Notes: generated by a model not told the origin, from the sequence alone. A stretch of 64,000 bases of DNA from Rhizobium sp. WSM4643 (GCF_025152745.1 NZ_CP104040.1:4307501-4371500); one strand, 5' to 3'; positions 17,684 to 26,523 are shown, numbered from the stretch's first letter. Program-made: numbers and translations.

Positions 17684-17727
17684 GCTGCAAATTCCTCAAT
17701 TCGGAACCGATTTGAGGAATTTGCAGC
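17684..17727. repeat. Perfect 16-bp inverted repeat between metA and the epimerase gene
   Basis: GCTGCAAATTCCTCAA (17684-17699) and its exact complement (17712-17727) flank a 12-base loop. No T-tract follows on either strand. It lies 160 bp after the metA stop and 24 bp before the epimerase start, so it could be an operator, an mRNA 5' structure or a 3' end stabiliser for metA. Confidence 0.7.
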
Positions 17728-17886
17728 GATTCAACATGTGCATTGCACGTCCAACGAAGACGCGCGGTGCTGTAGGCTTCAGGACAGGAACCTGCCCGCA
17801 TTTGCTTCGATCCGCAACCGATGGATCGGAAAGAAAAGCCGCAGCATCGAGGCAGTGGCATCGGCTCGCGGCGCGATCGGCAACGG

Positions 17887-18810
17887 TCAGAGATCCGTGC
17901 CGATCTCTTCCACATCAAAGGGCGTCGTCTGATAGATTTCGTTGATCCAGTTGCCGAACAGGAGATGCGCATGGCTGCGCCAGCGGTTCTGCGGCGCAAG
18001 CGCCGGATCGTTATGGGGGAAGTAATTGTGTGGCATCTTGATCGGCACGCCGGCGTTGACGTCGCGGAAATATTCGTCGGAAAGCGAGGTGGAATCATAT
18101 TCGACATGGTTGAACATGTAGAGCCGCCGGCCCCGCTTCTCGTGCACGAGGCACACGCCCATCTCGGCTGATTCCATCAGGATCTCCAGACTTTCGGATT
18201 TTTCGATATCGGCGCGGCGCACTTCGGTCCAGCGCGACACCGGCACTTCGAAATTGTCGGAAAAGCCGTTGAGATAGATCGAGGAAGGTTTCAGGTTCCG
18301 ATGGCGGTAGACGCCGAAGGCCTTCTCTTTCAGCTCGTATTTCGGAACGCCGTGAAAATGATAGATCGCCGCCATCGCGCCCCAGCAGACGTTCATCGTC
18401 GAATGGACATTCGTTTCCGTCCAGTCGAGAATCTCCTGCATCTCCGCCCAATAGGTGACGTCCTCATACGGCAAAAGCTCGATCGGCGCCCCGGTGATGA
18501 TGAAGCCGTCGAACTTGCGGTGCTTTACCTCCTCCCAGGTCTGGTAGAAGGCAAGCAGATGGTCCTCGGACGTATTCTTCGCCTTGTGGCCGCCGATGCG
18601 GATGAGCGACAGCTCCACCTGCAGCGGCGAGGCGCCGACCAGGCGGGCCATCTGCAGCTCGGTCTTGATCTTGTTCGGCATGAGGTTGAGCAGCCCGATC
18701 TGCAACGGCCGAATATCCTGACGGATCGCCAACGTCTCGGTCATCACCCGCACGCCCTCCTGAACCAGGGTTTCGAAGGCGGGCAGCGTATCGGGGATCT
18801 TGATGGGCAT
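17887..18810 (-). CDS. metA: Homoserine O-acyltransferase, predicted acetyl-CoA specific
   Basis: The 307-residue MetA-family enzyme has the catalytic cysteine C142 in [10 protein letters not shown] and the His/Glu pair in MFNHVEYD. It activates the homoserine hydroxyl as the first committed step of methionine synthesis. Residue 111 is glutamate (APIELL) where E. coli has glycine. In characterised MetA enzymes that glutamate selects acetyl-CoA over succinyl-CoA, so the product here is probably O-acetylhomoserine despite the family name. The ATG at 18810 is the family start; the longer open frame covers riboswitch sequence. Expression is controlled by an upstream SAM-II riboswitch with its own terminator. 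Confidence 0.93.
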   Translation of the reverse strand: MPIKIPDTLPAFETLVQEGVRVMTETLAIRQDIRPLQIGLLNLMPNKIKTELQMARLVGASPLQVELSLIRIGGHKAKNTSEDHLLAFYQTWEEVKHRKFDGFIITGAPIELLPYEDVTYWAEMQEILDWTETNVHSTMNVCWGAMAAIYHFHGVPKYELKEKAFGVYRHRNLKPSSIYLNGFSDNFEVPVSRWTEVRRADIEKSESLEILMESAEMGVCLVHEKRGRRLYMFNHVEYDSTSLSDEYFRDVNAGVPIKMPHNYFPHNDPALAPQNRWRSHAHLLFGNWINEIYQTTPFDVEEIGTDL

Positions 18811-18825
18811 TGCGGTCACTCGATC

Positions 18826-18862
18826 AAAAACAAAAACCGGCGGCGACAAAAATCGCTACCGG
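18826..18862 (-). terminator. Intrinsic terminator in the metA leader
   Basis: On the minus strand a stem CCGGTAGCGA / TCGCCGCCGG (one G-T wobble, one mismatch) at 18837-18862 is followed by TTTTTGTTTTT at 18826-18836. It lies immediately after the SAM-II aptamer and only 15 bases before the metA start, so premature termination is the likely off state. Confidence 0.75.
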
Positions 18863-18871
18863 TCCGCACGC

Positions 18872-18927
18872 GGCCCTTTAGCGACTTTTTTAACGTGGCT
18901 GCAAGCCGGCCGGCCAAATCACCACGG
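18872..18927 (-). ncRNA. SAM-II riboswitch (metA leader)
   Basis: On the minus strand the sequence has the SAM-II signature in order: P1 5' arm CGTGG, the TGATTTGGCC loop, GGCTTGCAG, the P1 3' arm CCACG, then TTAAAAAAGTCGCTAAAGGG, whose GCTAAA segment forms the pseudoknot. SAM-II aptamers are compact H-type pseudoknots found upstream of metA and other methionine genes in alphaproteobacteria. S-adenosylmethionine binding should switch metA off. Position, orientation and gene context all agree. Confidence 0.9.
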
Positions 18928-19049
18928 AGGCCTTAATTAGACCCAGTCGAATTGCGAATCAACTGGCGAATGCATGCAGGAGAGACTCATGCAAGCATCA
19001 TCACACTTTAATGACTGATAGAATCTGTTGATAGACCGGTAACGCCACC

Positions 19050-20942
19050 ATGTTATTAATGGGAGCATGGGCGGTGTGGAAAAGCGTAATGGCAGATAAA
19101 ATCGAGAGGGGGCCGGGCATCCGAAGGCAGGATAGGGTAGGGTATGATTTCAGCCTGACATATCGCCTCGGCGTCATGTTCTCAGCATTCTGGAATTCGG
19201 AAGTGCGTGGCAAGGTGCTGTTTCTGGCGACGGTGCTGATCCTCGTCATCCTGGCGACATCCTATGGCCAGGTGATTTTGAACGAGTGGAATGCTCCCTT
19301 CTATGATTCGCTGGAGCGCCGCGACCTCGGCGAATTCTTCCACCAGCTCGAAATCTTCGCGATGATCGCCGGCACACTGCTGCTGCTCAACGTGCTGCAG
19401 GCCTGGCTGAACCAGATGACGGCGCTCTATATGCGCGAAGGCTTGTCGCGCGATCTCGTCGACCAGTGGCTGAAGCGCAAGCGGGCGCTGCGGCTCGCTT
19501 CCAGCGGCCTGATCGGCGTCAATCCGGACCAGCGTCTGCACGAGGATTCCCGCAACCTCGCCGAAAGCACGACAGGGCTGGTTCTCGGCCTGCTGCAGTC
19601 GACCATTCTCCTGGTGAGCTTCATCGGCGTGCTCTGGGAGCTTTCGAGCGGCTTCATCTTCCGCATCAGCGGCCACAGCTTCTCCATTCCGGGCTACATG
19701 GTCTGGGCGGCGATTTTCTATGCCGCTTCCGCCTCGGTGCTCAGCCAGGTCGTCGGCCGCAAGCTAGTGAAGCTCAATGCCGATCGTTTTTCGAAAGAGG
19801 CCGAGCTTCGCTTCACGCTGATGCACGCCAACGAAAACATGCCGGCAATCACCGTTGCCCGCGGCGAGGAAAACGAGCGCCGGCGCATCAACACCGATAT
19901 CAGCTCGGTGCTGAGGGTCGTCAAGCGGCTCGCCATGGCCAATACCAATCTTACCTGGGTTTCAGCCGGCTACGGCTGGCTGGTGATCGTCATCCCGATC
20001 ATCGTTGCCGCCCCCGCCTATTTCTCCGGCGGCCTCACCCTCGGCCAGCTGATGATGTCCGTCGGCGCCTTCAATCAGGTCAACACGGCGCTGCGCTGGT
20101 ACGTTGCCAATTTCGGCCCGATCGCCGAATGGCGTGCCACGCTGATGCGCGTCACCGATTTCCGCCAGGCGCTGGTCGAGATGGAAGAGGACTTCAACCT
20201 GAAGGACAGCATAGCCTATGAAAACGCCGCGCCCGGCACGCTGACGCTGAAGGATGTGGTGATCATCGCTAAGATCGGCGAAGACATCGATGAATGCGGC
20301 GGTTTCCGCCTGCTTGAAACCGATGTCGTGATCAAGGCCGGCGACAAGATCATGATCAACGGCGATCACAGCGTCAACCGTAAGCTGCTGTTCCAGGCGA
20401 TGGCCGGCCTCTGGCCGTGCGGCAGCGGCACGATGGGTCTGCCGCCGATCGACGATATGGTGTTCGTTCCGCAGGTTGCCTACGTTCCCGGCGGTTCGCT
20501 GCGCGAGGCGTTGGCCTTTCCCGAAAGCCCGGAGAAATACGAGAAAGCGGCCGTCGAGGCGGCCCTCGAAAAGGCCGGCCTGCATTCGCTGGTCGCAAGG
20601 CTCGATACCCGTGCCCGCTGGGACAAGCTGCTCGACAGCGACGAACAGAAGGCGATTGGCTTTGCGCGCCTGCTGCTCGTGCGCCCCCGCTGGATCATCT
20701 TCGAGGAAGTCCTGGAAGGCATGGAGCCGGAATGGCAGGAAACAATGGCCAAACTGCTCACCTCCATGCCTGAAAGCAGCATGATCTATATCGGCCGCTC
20801 CGAGGCCTATCTCGAGGCACTGAAGCCGCGCGTGCTGCATCTGCAGGCGCTGCCGTCAAAATCCGAGGAATCGCCGCCTGTCGTCCAAGCCGGCGCCAGC
20901 GCCAGTGCCGGCGCTGCCGCCGTCCCCGCGCCGGCGCTGTAA
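19050..20942 (+). CDS. SbmA/BacA-like ABC transporter with degenerate nucleotide-binding domain
   Basis: The 630-residue protein (617 if the ATG at 19089 is used) has a six-helix membrane domain of the SbmA/BacA/YddA type, with the marker NPDQRLHEDSRNLAE, fused to an ABC ATPase-like domain. The ATPase motifs are decayed. The Walker A position at 20361-20387 reads GDHSVNRKL rather than GxxGxGKST. The signature at 20631-20648 reads LDSDEQ. Walker B at 20691-20708 reads WIIFEE, and no H-loop histidine is seen (YIGRSEAY). BacA and SbmA take up peptides using proton motive force without ATP, so this protein may work that way. The tail is alanine-rich and low complexity. The substrate is unknown. 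Confidence 0.82.
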   Translation: MLLMGAWAVWKSVMADKIERGPGIRRQDRVGYDFSLTYRLGVMFSAFWNSEVRGKVLFLATVLILVILATSYGQVILNEWNAPFYDSLERRDLGEFFHQLEIFAMIAGTLLLLNVLQAWLNQMTALYMREGLSRDLVDQWLKRKRALRLASSGLIGVNPDQRLHEDSRNLAESTTGLVLGLLQSTILLVSFIGVLWELSSGFIFRISGHSFSIPGYMVWAAIFYAASASVLSQVVGRKLVKLNADRFSKEAELRFTLMHANENMPAITVARGEENERRRINTDISSVLRVVKRLAMANTNLTWVSAGYGWLVIVIPIIVAAPAYFSGGLTLGQLMMSVGAFNQVNTALRWYVANFGPIAEWRATLMRVTDFRQALVEMEEDFNLKDSIAYENAAPGTLTLKDVVIIAKIGEDIDECGGFRLLETDVVIKAGDKIMINGDHSVNRKLLFQAMAGLWPCGSGTMGLPPIDDMVFVPQVAYVPGGSLREALAFPESPEKYEKAAVEAALEKAGLHSLVARLDTRARWDKLLDSDEQKAIGFARLLLVRPRWIIFEEVLEGMEPEWQETMAKLLTSMPESSMIYIGRSEAYLEALKPRVLHLQALPSKSEESPPVVQAGASASAGAAAVPAPAL

Positions 20943-20971
20943 AACGCCGCTGCTACCGGCGTTGCAGCGCC
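20933..20971 (+). terminator. Nested hairpin at the transporter 3' end
   Basis: Two nested arm pairs, GGCGCTG / CAGCGCC and AACGCCG / CGGCGTT, form a long stem overlapping the stop codon. There is no T-tract, so its role as a terminator is uncertain. Confidence 0.45.
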
Positions 20972-21061
20972 CTTTGCCCGTCTGAAAAGACGTGCGGCAC
21001 CAGGGAATCTAGCGATTCGGTCTAACGGCGATGCGTAAAACAAAGATGCGCAGCGCATCCG

Positions 21062-21688
21062 TCACATGGGTGGTATGACGCCGTTGAGGCCGACGGCGAT
21101 CTGGCTGGCGGAGATGCTGCCGTCCGCCCCCTTCTCGCCAGTGACGACAACGCCGGCGCCGGGCTTCAGATCATCCTTGGTCGCAGGCGCCAACGTCACG
21201 ATCGGTGTGCCATCGGCAATCGAGATAGTCTTTTCCTTGCCCTCATAGGTCAACGTGATCGTGTGGCCGTCGACGGATTTGACGGCGTTGCTGACGGTCG
21301 CGTTCGTCATCTGGCTGTTCCGCTGCGCATCCCAGGGACGGTTGCCCTCACCGGTTCCCTTCATCGACGCCGGAAAGATCAGTACCTCGATCGCCCCGTC
21401 CGGGCCCGTGCCCTTCGGAAGCGAGGCGACGCCGACGAAATCGCCGGGTTTGATATCCTCGACGGAAGCTTTTTTGATACCGCCGACCTTCCAGCCGGCT
21501 TTCAGCGCGACCGTCGCATCGTTGCCCTCGCGCGTCCTGACGACGAGCGTATCGCCGCTGAGGCTTTCGATTGCGCCGCGAACACGAATGCGCTGGGCGT
21601 CTTGCGCTTGTGCGGCTTGTGACAGGGCAAGCGCGACGCCGCCGGCCGCAAGTGCTGTGAGAAAACGGGAATGCGGCTTGCGAGACAT
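21062..21688 (-). CDS. Secreted protein with OB-like repeats (DUF5666-like)
   Basis: The 208-residue protein starts MSRKPHSRFLTALAAGGVALALSQ and has a Sec signal peptide with probable cleavage after AQAQ/ADA-type residues near position 30. The mature part has two similar segments: RVRGAIESLSGDTLVVRTREG with DIKPGDFVGV, and KSVDGHTITLTYEG with DLKPGAGVVV. These are beta-rich repeats like DUF5666 periplasmic proteins. Function is unknown. AAGGAAT lies 8 bases before the chosen ATG at 21688, which supports it over an upstream ATG at 21721. It is flanked by convergent and unrelated genes and may be monocistronic. Confidence 0.7.
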   Translation of the reverse strand: MSRKPHSRFLTALAAGGVALALSQAAQAQDAQRIRVRGAIESLSGDTLVVRTREGNDATVALKAGWKVGGIKKASVEDIKPGDFVGVASLPKGTGPDGAIEVLIFPASMKGTGEGNRPWDAQRNSQMTNATVSNAVKSVDGHTITLTYEGKEKTISIADGTPIVTLAPATKDDLKPGAGVVVTGEKGADGSISASQIAVGLNGVIPPM

Positions 21689-21802
21689 ATGACTATTCCT
21701 TGTCGCCATTACGATCGGCAATATCCCCGGCTGCCGGACGGCACCTTATGCCGCAGGACGACACACCGACGAATCAAGGAAAAGTGAGCCGCGAGAGAAG
21801 GT

Positions 21803-23623
21803 TCAGCCTTCCAATTCTTCCCGCAGCATTTCGAGCTCCAGCCACTCCTCTTCCATCTTTGTCAGGCTGGCGCGCAGTTTTTCCATCTCGCGGGCAAGGC
21901 GATTGAAGGCTGCGGGATCGCGCGTGAAAAGATTGGGATCTGCCATCACCTGTTCACGCTTGGCGATTTCGGCTTCGGCCTTCGCCATCTCCTTCGGCAG
22001 GTTTTCCAACGCGAATTTCTGCTTGAAGGATAGCTTGGCCTTCGAGCTCCCGGCGGAAGGCGCTGCCTCCTGCGTCTTCGGCTTCTCCGCCGCCTTCTCG
22101 GCTTTTCTGCGCTCCTCGAGCGCGCCCTTGCGCTGTACAAGCATATCCGAATAGCCGCCGGCATATTCGATCCAGCGACCATCCGGCGCATCCGGCACGG
22201 CGGGTGCAATCGTCGAGGTCACGGTGCGGTCGAGGAAATCGCGGTCGTGGCTGACGAGAATGACAGTGCCGGGAAAGCCGGCGACAATCTCCTGCAGGAG
22301 ATCGAGCGTTTCGATATCGAGATCGTTGGTCGGTTCGTCGAGGATCAAAAGGTTTGTCGGGCGCGAAAGGATGCGCGCCAGCATCAGCCGGGCGCGTTCG
22401 CCGCCGGAGAGGTTTCTGATCGGCGTACGCGCCTGTTCCGGCTGGAACAAAAATTCCTTCATGTAGCCGGTGACATGGCGCTGCTCGCCGTTGACGAGCA
22501 GGTTTTCGCCGCGCCCATCCGTCAGATAGTTGGCAAGCGTATCCTCGGGGTCGAGATCCTCGCGTTTCTGGTCGAGCGTCGCGATCTCCAGATTGGTGCC
22601 GAGCTTGACGATGCCGCTATCCGGCGAAAGCTGCCCGGTCAGCATCTTCAGCAGCGTCGTCTTGCCGGCGCCGTTCGGTCCGACCAGACCAATGCAGTCG
22701 CCGCGATGCACGCGGATCGAAAACGACGTGACGATTGCCCGCTCGCCGAAGCTCTTGGTGATCTTGTCGGCTTCGATCACCAGCTTGCCGGATTCCTGCG
22801 CGTCCGAAACCGTCGCCTGCACTGTGCCCTGCGGCCCTTTATGGCCGCGATAGTTCGAGCGCATCGTCTGCAGCTCGCCGAGACGGCGCATGTTGCGCTT
22901 GCGCCGCGCCGTGACGCCATAGCGCAGCCAATGCTCCTCGCGCTCGATCGACTTGCCGAGCTTGTGCTGCTCCAGCTCCTCGGCCTCCAGCACCTGGTCG
23001 CGCCAGGCTTCGAAATGCGCAAAGCCGCGGTCGAGCCGGCGCGAGGTGCCGCGGTCGAGCCAGACGGTTGCCGTCGAGACCTTTTCGAGGAAACGCCGGT
23101 CGTGCGAGATCAGCACCAAGGCGCTGCGGGTCTTTTGCAGCTCGCCTTCCAACCATTCGATGGTCGGCAGGTCGAGATGGTTGGTCGGTTCGTCGAGCAG
23201 GAGAATGTCCGGCTCCGGTGCCATAACCCGGGCAAGAGCTGCGCGCCGCGATTCGCCACCGGACAGCATTCTGGGGTCTTCGTCGCCGCTCAGCCCGAGA
23301 TGCGACAGCAGATAGGTGACACGATAGGGGTCATCGCCCGGGCCGAGGCCGGCCTCGGCATAGGCCTGCACCGTATTGAAGCCGGCAAAATCCGGCGCTT
23401 GTTCGAGATAACGCACCGTCGAGGACGGATGGCGGAAGACCTCGCCGGACTGCGCCTCGACCAGGCCGGCGGCAATCTTTAGCAGCGTCGATTTTCCCGA
23501 GCCGTTACGGCCGACGAGACAGATCTTGTCACCGGGCTCGATCTGCAGGCCAGCACCCGCCAGAAGCGGTGCACCGCCGAAGCTCAGGAAGATATCGTCG
23601 AGTTTCAGAATGGGAGGGGCCAA
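21803..23623 (-). CDS. ABC-F family ATPase (Uup-like)
   Basis: The 606-residue protein has two tandem ABC ATPase domains and no membrane segment. Domain 1 has Walker A GRNGSGKST and signature MLSGGESRRAALAR; domain 2 has Walker A GPNGAGKTT and signature LSGGERARLMLAR. A linker with RKRNMRRLGELQTMRSNYRG joins them, and a charged coiled coil ends the protein (AKAEAEIAKREQVM to the C-terminus), as in Uup. ABC-F proteins act on the ribosome; Uup is also tied to DNA repair and transposon excision. Its start is 3 bp after the thiamine pyrophosphokinase stop on the same strand (thiN stop 23627, this start 23623), so the two are cotranscribed. Confidence 0.9.
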   Translation of the reverse strand: MAPPILKLDDIFLSFGGAPLLAGAGLQIEPGDKICLVGRNGSGKSTLLKIAAGLVEAQSGEVFRHPSSTVRYLEQAPDFAGFNTVQAYAEAGLGPGDDPYRVTYLLSHLGLSGDEDPRMLSGGESRRAALARVMAPEPDILLLDEPTNHLDLPTIEWLEGELQKTRSALVLISHDRRFLEKVSTATVWLDRGTSRRLDRGFAHFEAWRDQVLEAEELEQHKLGKSIEREEHWLRYGVTARRKRNMRRLGELQTMRSNYRGHKGPQGTVQATVSDAQESGKLVIEADKITKSFGERAIVTSFSIRVHRGDCIGLVGPNGAGKTTLLKMLTGQLSPDSGIVKLGTNLEIATLDQKREDLDPEDTLANYLTDGRGENLLVNGEQRHVTGYMKEFLFQPEQARTPIRNLSGGERARLMLARILSRPTNLLILDEPTNDLDIETLDLLQEIVAGFPGTVILVSHDRDFLDRTVTSTIAPAVPDAPDGRWIEYAGGYSDMLVQRKGALEERRKAEKAAEKPKTQEAAPSAGSSKAKLSFKQKFALENLPKEMAKAEAEIAKREQVMADPNLFTRDPAAFNRLAREMEKLRASLTKMEEEWLELEMLREELEG

Positions 23624-23626
23624 AAA

Positions 23627-24277
23627 TCAGACTCCGGAAAGATCATAGGGCCGGGCGAGCACGATTGCCCGGCCGCTGCGGAGCGAAAAGCGAACGGTGC
23701 CTTCCGCAACATTGGAAATCGTGCGCGACGAGCCGAAAGGCAGATGGAAATCTGCCAGCGGATAACGCGCATTCTCGATGGAAAGCCCTCTCAGCTCGCT
23801 GAATCCGGGCACGGAAAACAGGCTGCCTTTGGGAAGGTCCAGTTCGATCGTACCGGCAACCAGCGGCACTGCCTCTTCCTTGCCCGAGGTCAGCAGCAGG
23901 TCGAAACCCTCTTCCGCCAGGCTGACGGCCGACAGCAGATGCTGAAGCGTGTGGTCGGAACGTTCACCACCGAGCGCACCGGCGAGGATCAGCCGCCGAG
24001 CGCCCCGCGCGATTGCTTCCGCCACTGCGATTTCGCCGTCCGTCGCCGCCTTTGCCGCCGGATAAGGCTGTTTCGGCACATCGGGAAATGCACCGGCGAG
24101 ATCATCAGGCGTCGAATCGAAATCGCCGACCCAGAGCTCCGGCGTAATACCGAGGGCTGCCGCATGCCGCATGCCGCCATCGGCCGCAATGAAGCGGCTG
24201 TCTTCGATGGCATGGCGCAGGCGTTCCGTCAGGCTGAGTTCGCCGCCAAGGAGAATGGTGAAGGTGGATTGGCTCAT
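23627..24277 (-). CDS. Thiamine pyrophosphokinase
   Basis: The 216-residue protein has the thiamine pyrophosphokinase motifs RFIAADGGMRHA, LWVGDFDSTPDD, YPAAKAATDGEIAV and GALGGERSDHTLQHL in the right order and spacing. It transfers pyrophosphate from ATP to thiamine to make the cofactor thiamine diphosphate. ATG at 24277 is preferred; ATG at 24283 adds two residues. The downstream Uup-like ATPase gene begins 3 bp after its stop. The upstream MarR gene ends 63 bp away on the same strand. Confidence 0.88.
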   Translation of the reverse strand: MSQSTFTILLGGELSLTERLRHAIEDSRFIAADGGMRHAAALGITPELWVGDFDSTPDDLAGAFPDVPKQPYPAAKAATDGEIAVAEAIARGARRLILAGALGGERSDHTLQHLLSAVSLAEEGFDLLLTSGKEEAVPLVAGTIELDLPKGSLFSVPGFSELRGLSIENARYPLADFHLPFGSSRTISNVAEGTVRFSLRSGRAIVLARPYDLSGV

Positions 24278-24340
24278 GGGCATTGCCCTTAGCGCAAACG
24301 AGGGGTCGAGGGGAAGGGCCGGCGAACGACGGCGTCTGCC

Positions 24341-24868
24341 TCAGCCCGGCGTATCCTTGTCGCGCGACAGGAAGACCGCCTCGTAACCGCCGATGAAGCG
24401 CTCGAAAAGCGCTGCGAAGCGCTCGACATCTTCCTGCGGCCAGTCGGAAACGATCTCGGAAATGATCGCAAGTTTCTGCGCGACGATCTCGGCAAGCAGG
24501 TCCTGGCCGACCTCGGTCATGACGACGACGATCCGCCGCGCATCGGCCTGCGAGGCCTCGCGGCGCAGCACATTGCGCCCAACCATGTCGGCCACCACCC
24601 GGCTTGCCCGTGACGGATCGATGCGCAGCATCTCCGCGATCATGCCGACGGTGACCTCGCCGGCAGGCTGCGCCTTGCGCACGGCATCGAGCACGTCGAG
24701 ATGCGAAAGCTCAAGGCCCGGTGCAGCACTCTGGATCGCCAGCCGGCCGATCAGCCGCCGCCCGGTCATCAGCCGCATGCGCGCCATGCTCCGGCCGATA
24801 CGCGGCACATTTTCACGATCCGGCTCGGCCGGCTCCGCAGAAAGGGTCTTGGTCAGGATTTCGCTCAT
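24341..24868 (-). CDS. MarR-family transcriptional regulator
   Basis: The 175-residue protein has a winged helix-turn-helix of the MarR type: LSHLDVLDAVRKA, VTVGMIAEMLRIDPSRASRVVADMVGRNVLRREASQADARRIVVVMTEVG, with the DxRxxxxxLT-like wing. The ATG at 24868 is preferred over an upstream ATG at 24895, which lies within operator-like sequence. It is divergent from a DHA2-type efflux pump across 107 bp, the standard arrangement for a MarR repressor released by the pump substrate. Confidence 0.88.
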   Translation of the reverse strand: MSEILTKTLSAEPAEPDRENVPRIGRSMARMRLMTGRRLIGRLAIQSAAPGLELSHLDVLDAVRKAQPAGEVTVGMIAEMLRIDPSRASRVVADMVGRNVLRREASQADARRIVVVMTEVGQDLLAEIVAQKLAIISEIVSDWPQEDVERFAALFERFIGGYEAVFLSRDKDTPG

Positions 24869-24919
24869 CACAGGACTATAACAGAGCCGATTCAAAAATT
24901 GAATATGCCGATGTCATTA

Positions 24920-24963
24920 ATGTGCCATTGACAACTATATGCTGTTAGCACATAAAAGCACAT
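24920..24963. promoter_or_regulatory. Efflux pump promoter with overlapping candidate MarR operator
   Basis: On the plus strand TTGACA (24928-24933), a 17-bp spacer and CATAAA (24951-24956) form a near-consensus sigma70 promoter. ATGTGC (24920-24925) is inverted as GCACAT at 24948-24953 and repeated directly at 24958-24963, so the repeats bracket and overlap the promoter. Regulator binding here is inferred from position. Confidence 0.65.
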
Positions 24964-24975
24964 CAACCCGGAACG

Positions 24976-26523
24976 ATGCCTTCCATGGACATGCAACTCG
25001 CGCCTGCGCCGCTCGTGACGGATCCTCGCCGACGGCTTATTCTCTTCTTCTTCCTGATGACGGCCATGTTCATGGCGACGCTCGATAATCAGATCGTCTC
25101 CACGGCTCTGCCGACGATCGTCGGCGAATTCGGCCATCTCGAGCGCTTCGGCTGGATCGGCTCGGCCTATCTCCTGTCGCTGAGCGCCGTCATGCCGGTC
25201 TATGGCAAGCTTGGCGATCTGTTCGGCCGCAAATACGTGATGATGACGGCGATCATGATCTTCACCGTCGGATCGACAGTCTGCGGCCTGGCGGTCTCGA
25301 TGGACACGCTGATCGCCGCCCGCGTGCTGCAAGGCCTTGGCGGCGGCGGCATCATGGTGTCGATCTTCGCCGTCAACGCCGACCTGTTCGAGCCGCGCGA
25401 ACGGGCTCGCTACCAAAGCTATTCCAGCCTCGTGCTGATGGCATCGGGCGCAATCGGCCCCGTGCTCGGCGGCACGATGAGCGATCTCTTCGGCTGGCGC
25501 TCGATCTTCCTCGTCAACGTGCCGATCGGCTTCGTCGTGCTCATCGGCCTTGCCTTCATGCTGCCGTACCGCAAACCGCATCGCCGCCCCAGGATCGATT
25601 ATGCCGGTGCGCTCCTGCTTGCCATGACGACGACAAGCATCGTGCTTGCCACCGACAGCAGCGAATTGTTCGGCGCGTTGATCTCGCCTGAGAGTATCGG
25701 CATCGTCGCCTTCGGCGTCGTCTGCGCCGTCACCTGGGTGTTCGTCGAGCGCCGCGCGCCGGAACCGATCGTTCCCCTGCAGCTGTTTCGCAATTCGACC
25801 TTCAGCCTGCTCCTGGTGATCTCGATCATGGGCGGCGCCATCGCCATCGGCATGGTCAATTATCTCGCCCTCTTCCTGCAGACCACGACCGGCCTTTCGC
25901 CGTCTGCCGCCGGCCTGCTCTTCATCCTCCTCACCGGCGGCCTCGTCTGCGGGTCGCTTTCCGCAGGCCGCATCATCTCGATAACGGGGCGCTACAAGCC
26001 CTTCGCCATCGCAAGCCTCATCTGCAGCGCCACCGCCTTTGCGCTGATGTCGCAGATCCACGCCGGAACGCCGATCGCCTTCATCGGCGCGATCATGATG
26101 CTGCATGGCATCGGCATCGGCCTTGCCCAGCAGGTTCCCATTATCGGCATACAGAATGCAGCACCCGTCCGCGACGTCGGCGCCGCCACCGGCTCGGTGA
26201 CGCTGTCGCGCATGGGCGGCGCCTCGATCGCCATTTCCATCTACGGCGCGATCATCGCCTCTGAGCTCGGCAAGGTCGGCGTCTCCATTCCCGGCGTCGC
26301 CGATATCAAGCAGCTGACGCCGAAAATGATGGCCGCCCTTCCCGAAGCGAGCCGCCAGGCCGTCGCCGAGACCTATGCCGCCGCTTTCTCGCCGCTGTTC
26401 ATGACCTCCTGCGCCATTGCGCTGATCGGCCTTGCCGCCGCCATCATGCTGAAGCCTGTGCAGCTGCCCCGCGCCGGTGAGACGACGAAGCCGCAACCGA
26501 CGGCGGCGGAAGCTGCGGAATAG
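24976..26523 (+). CDS. DHA2-family MFS multidrug efflux transporter (EmrB/QacA type)
   Basis: The 515-residue protein has about 14 membrane segments and DHA2 motifs: motif D1-like MFMATLDNQIVSTALPTIVGE in helix 1, GSAYLLSLSAVMPVYGKLGDLFGRKYV with MFS motif A, and GAIGPVLGGTMSDLFGWRSIFLVNVPIG with antiporter motif C in helix 5. Such pumps export hydrophobic drugs or signals against proton influx. It is divergent from and probably repressed by the MarR regulator. The C-terminus is a short soluble alanine-rich tail. Confidence 0.93.
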   Translation: MPSMDMQLAPAPLVTDPRRRLILFFFLMTAMFMATLDNQIVSTALPTIVGEFGHLERFGWIGSAYLLSLSAVMPVYGKLGDLFGRKYVMMTAIMIFTVGSTVCGLAVSMDTLIAARVLQGLGGGGIMVSIFAVNADLFEPRERARYQSYSSLVLMASGAIGPVLGGTMSDLFGWRSIFLVNVPIGFVVLIGLAFMLPYRKPHRRPRIDYAGALLLAMTTTSIVLATDSSELFGALISPESIGIVAFGVVCAVTWVFVERRAPEPIVPLQLFRNSTFSLLLVISIMGGAIAIGMVNYLALFLQTTTGLSPSAAGLLFILLTGGLVCGSLSAGRIISITGRYKPFAIASLICSATAFALMSQIHAGTPIAFIGAIMMLHGIGIGLAQQVPIIGIQNAAPVRDVGAATGSVTLSRMGGASIAISIYGAIIASELGKVGVSIPGVADIKQLTPKMMAALPEASRQAVAETYAAAFSPLFMTSCAIALIGLAAAIMLKPVQLPRAGETTKPQPTAAEAAE

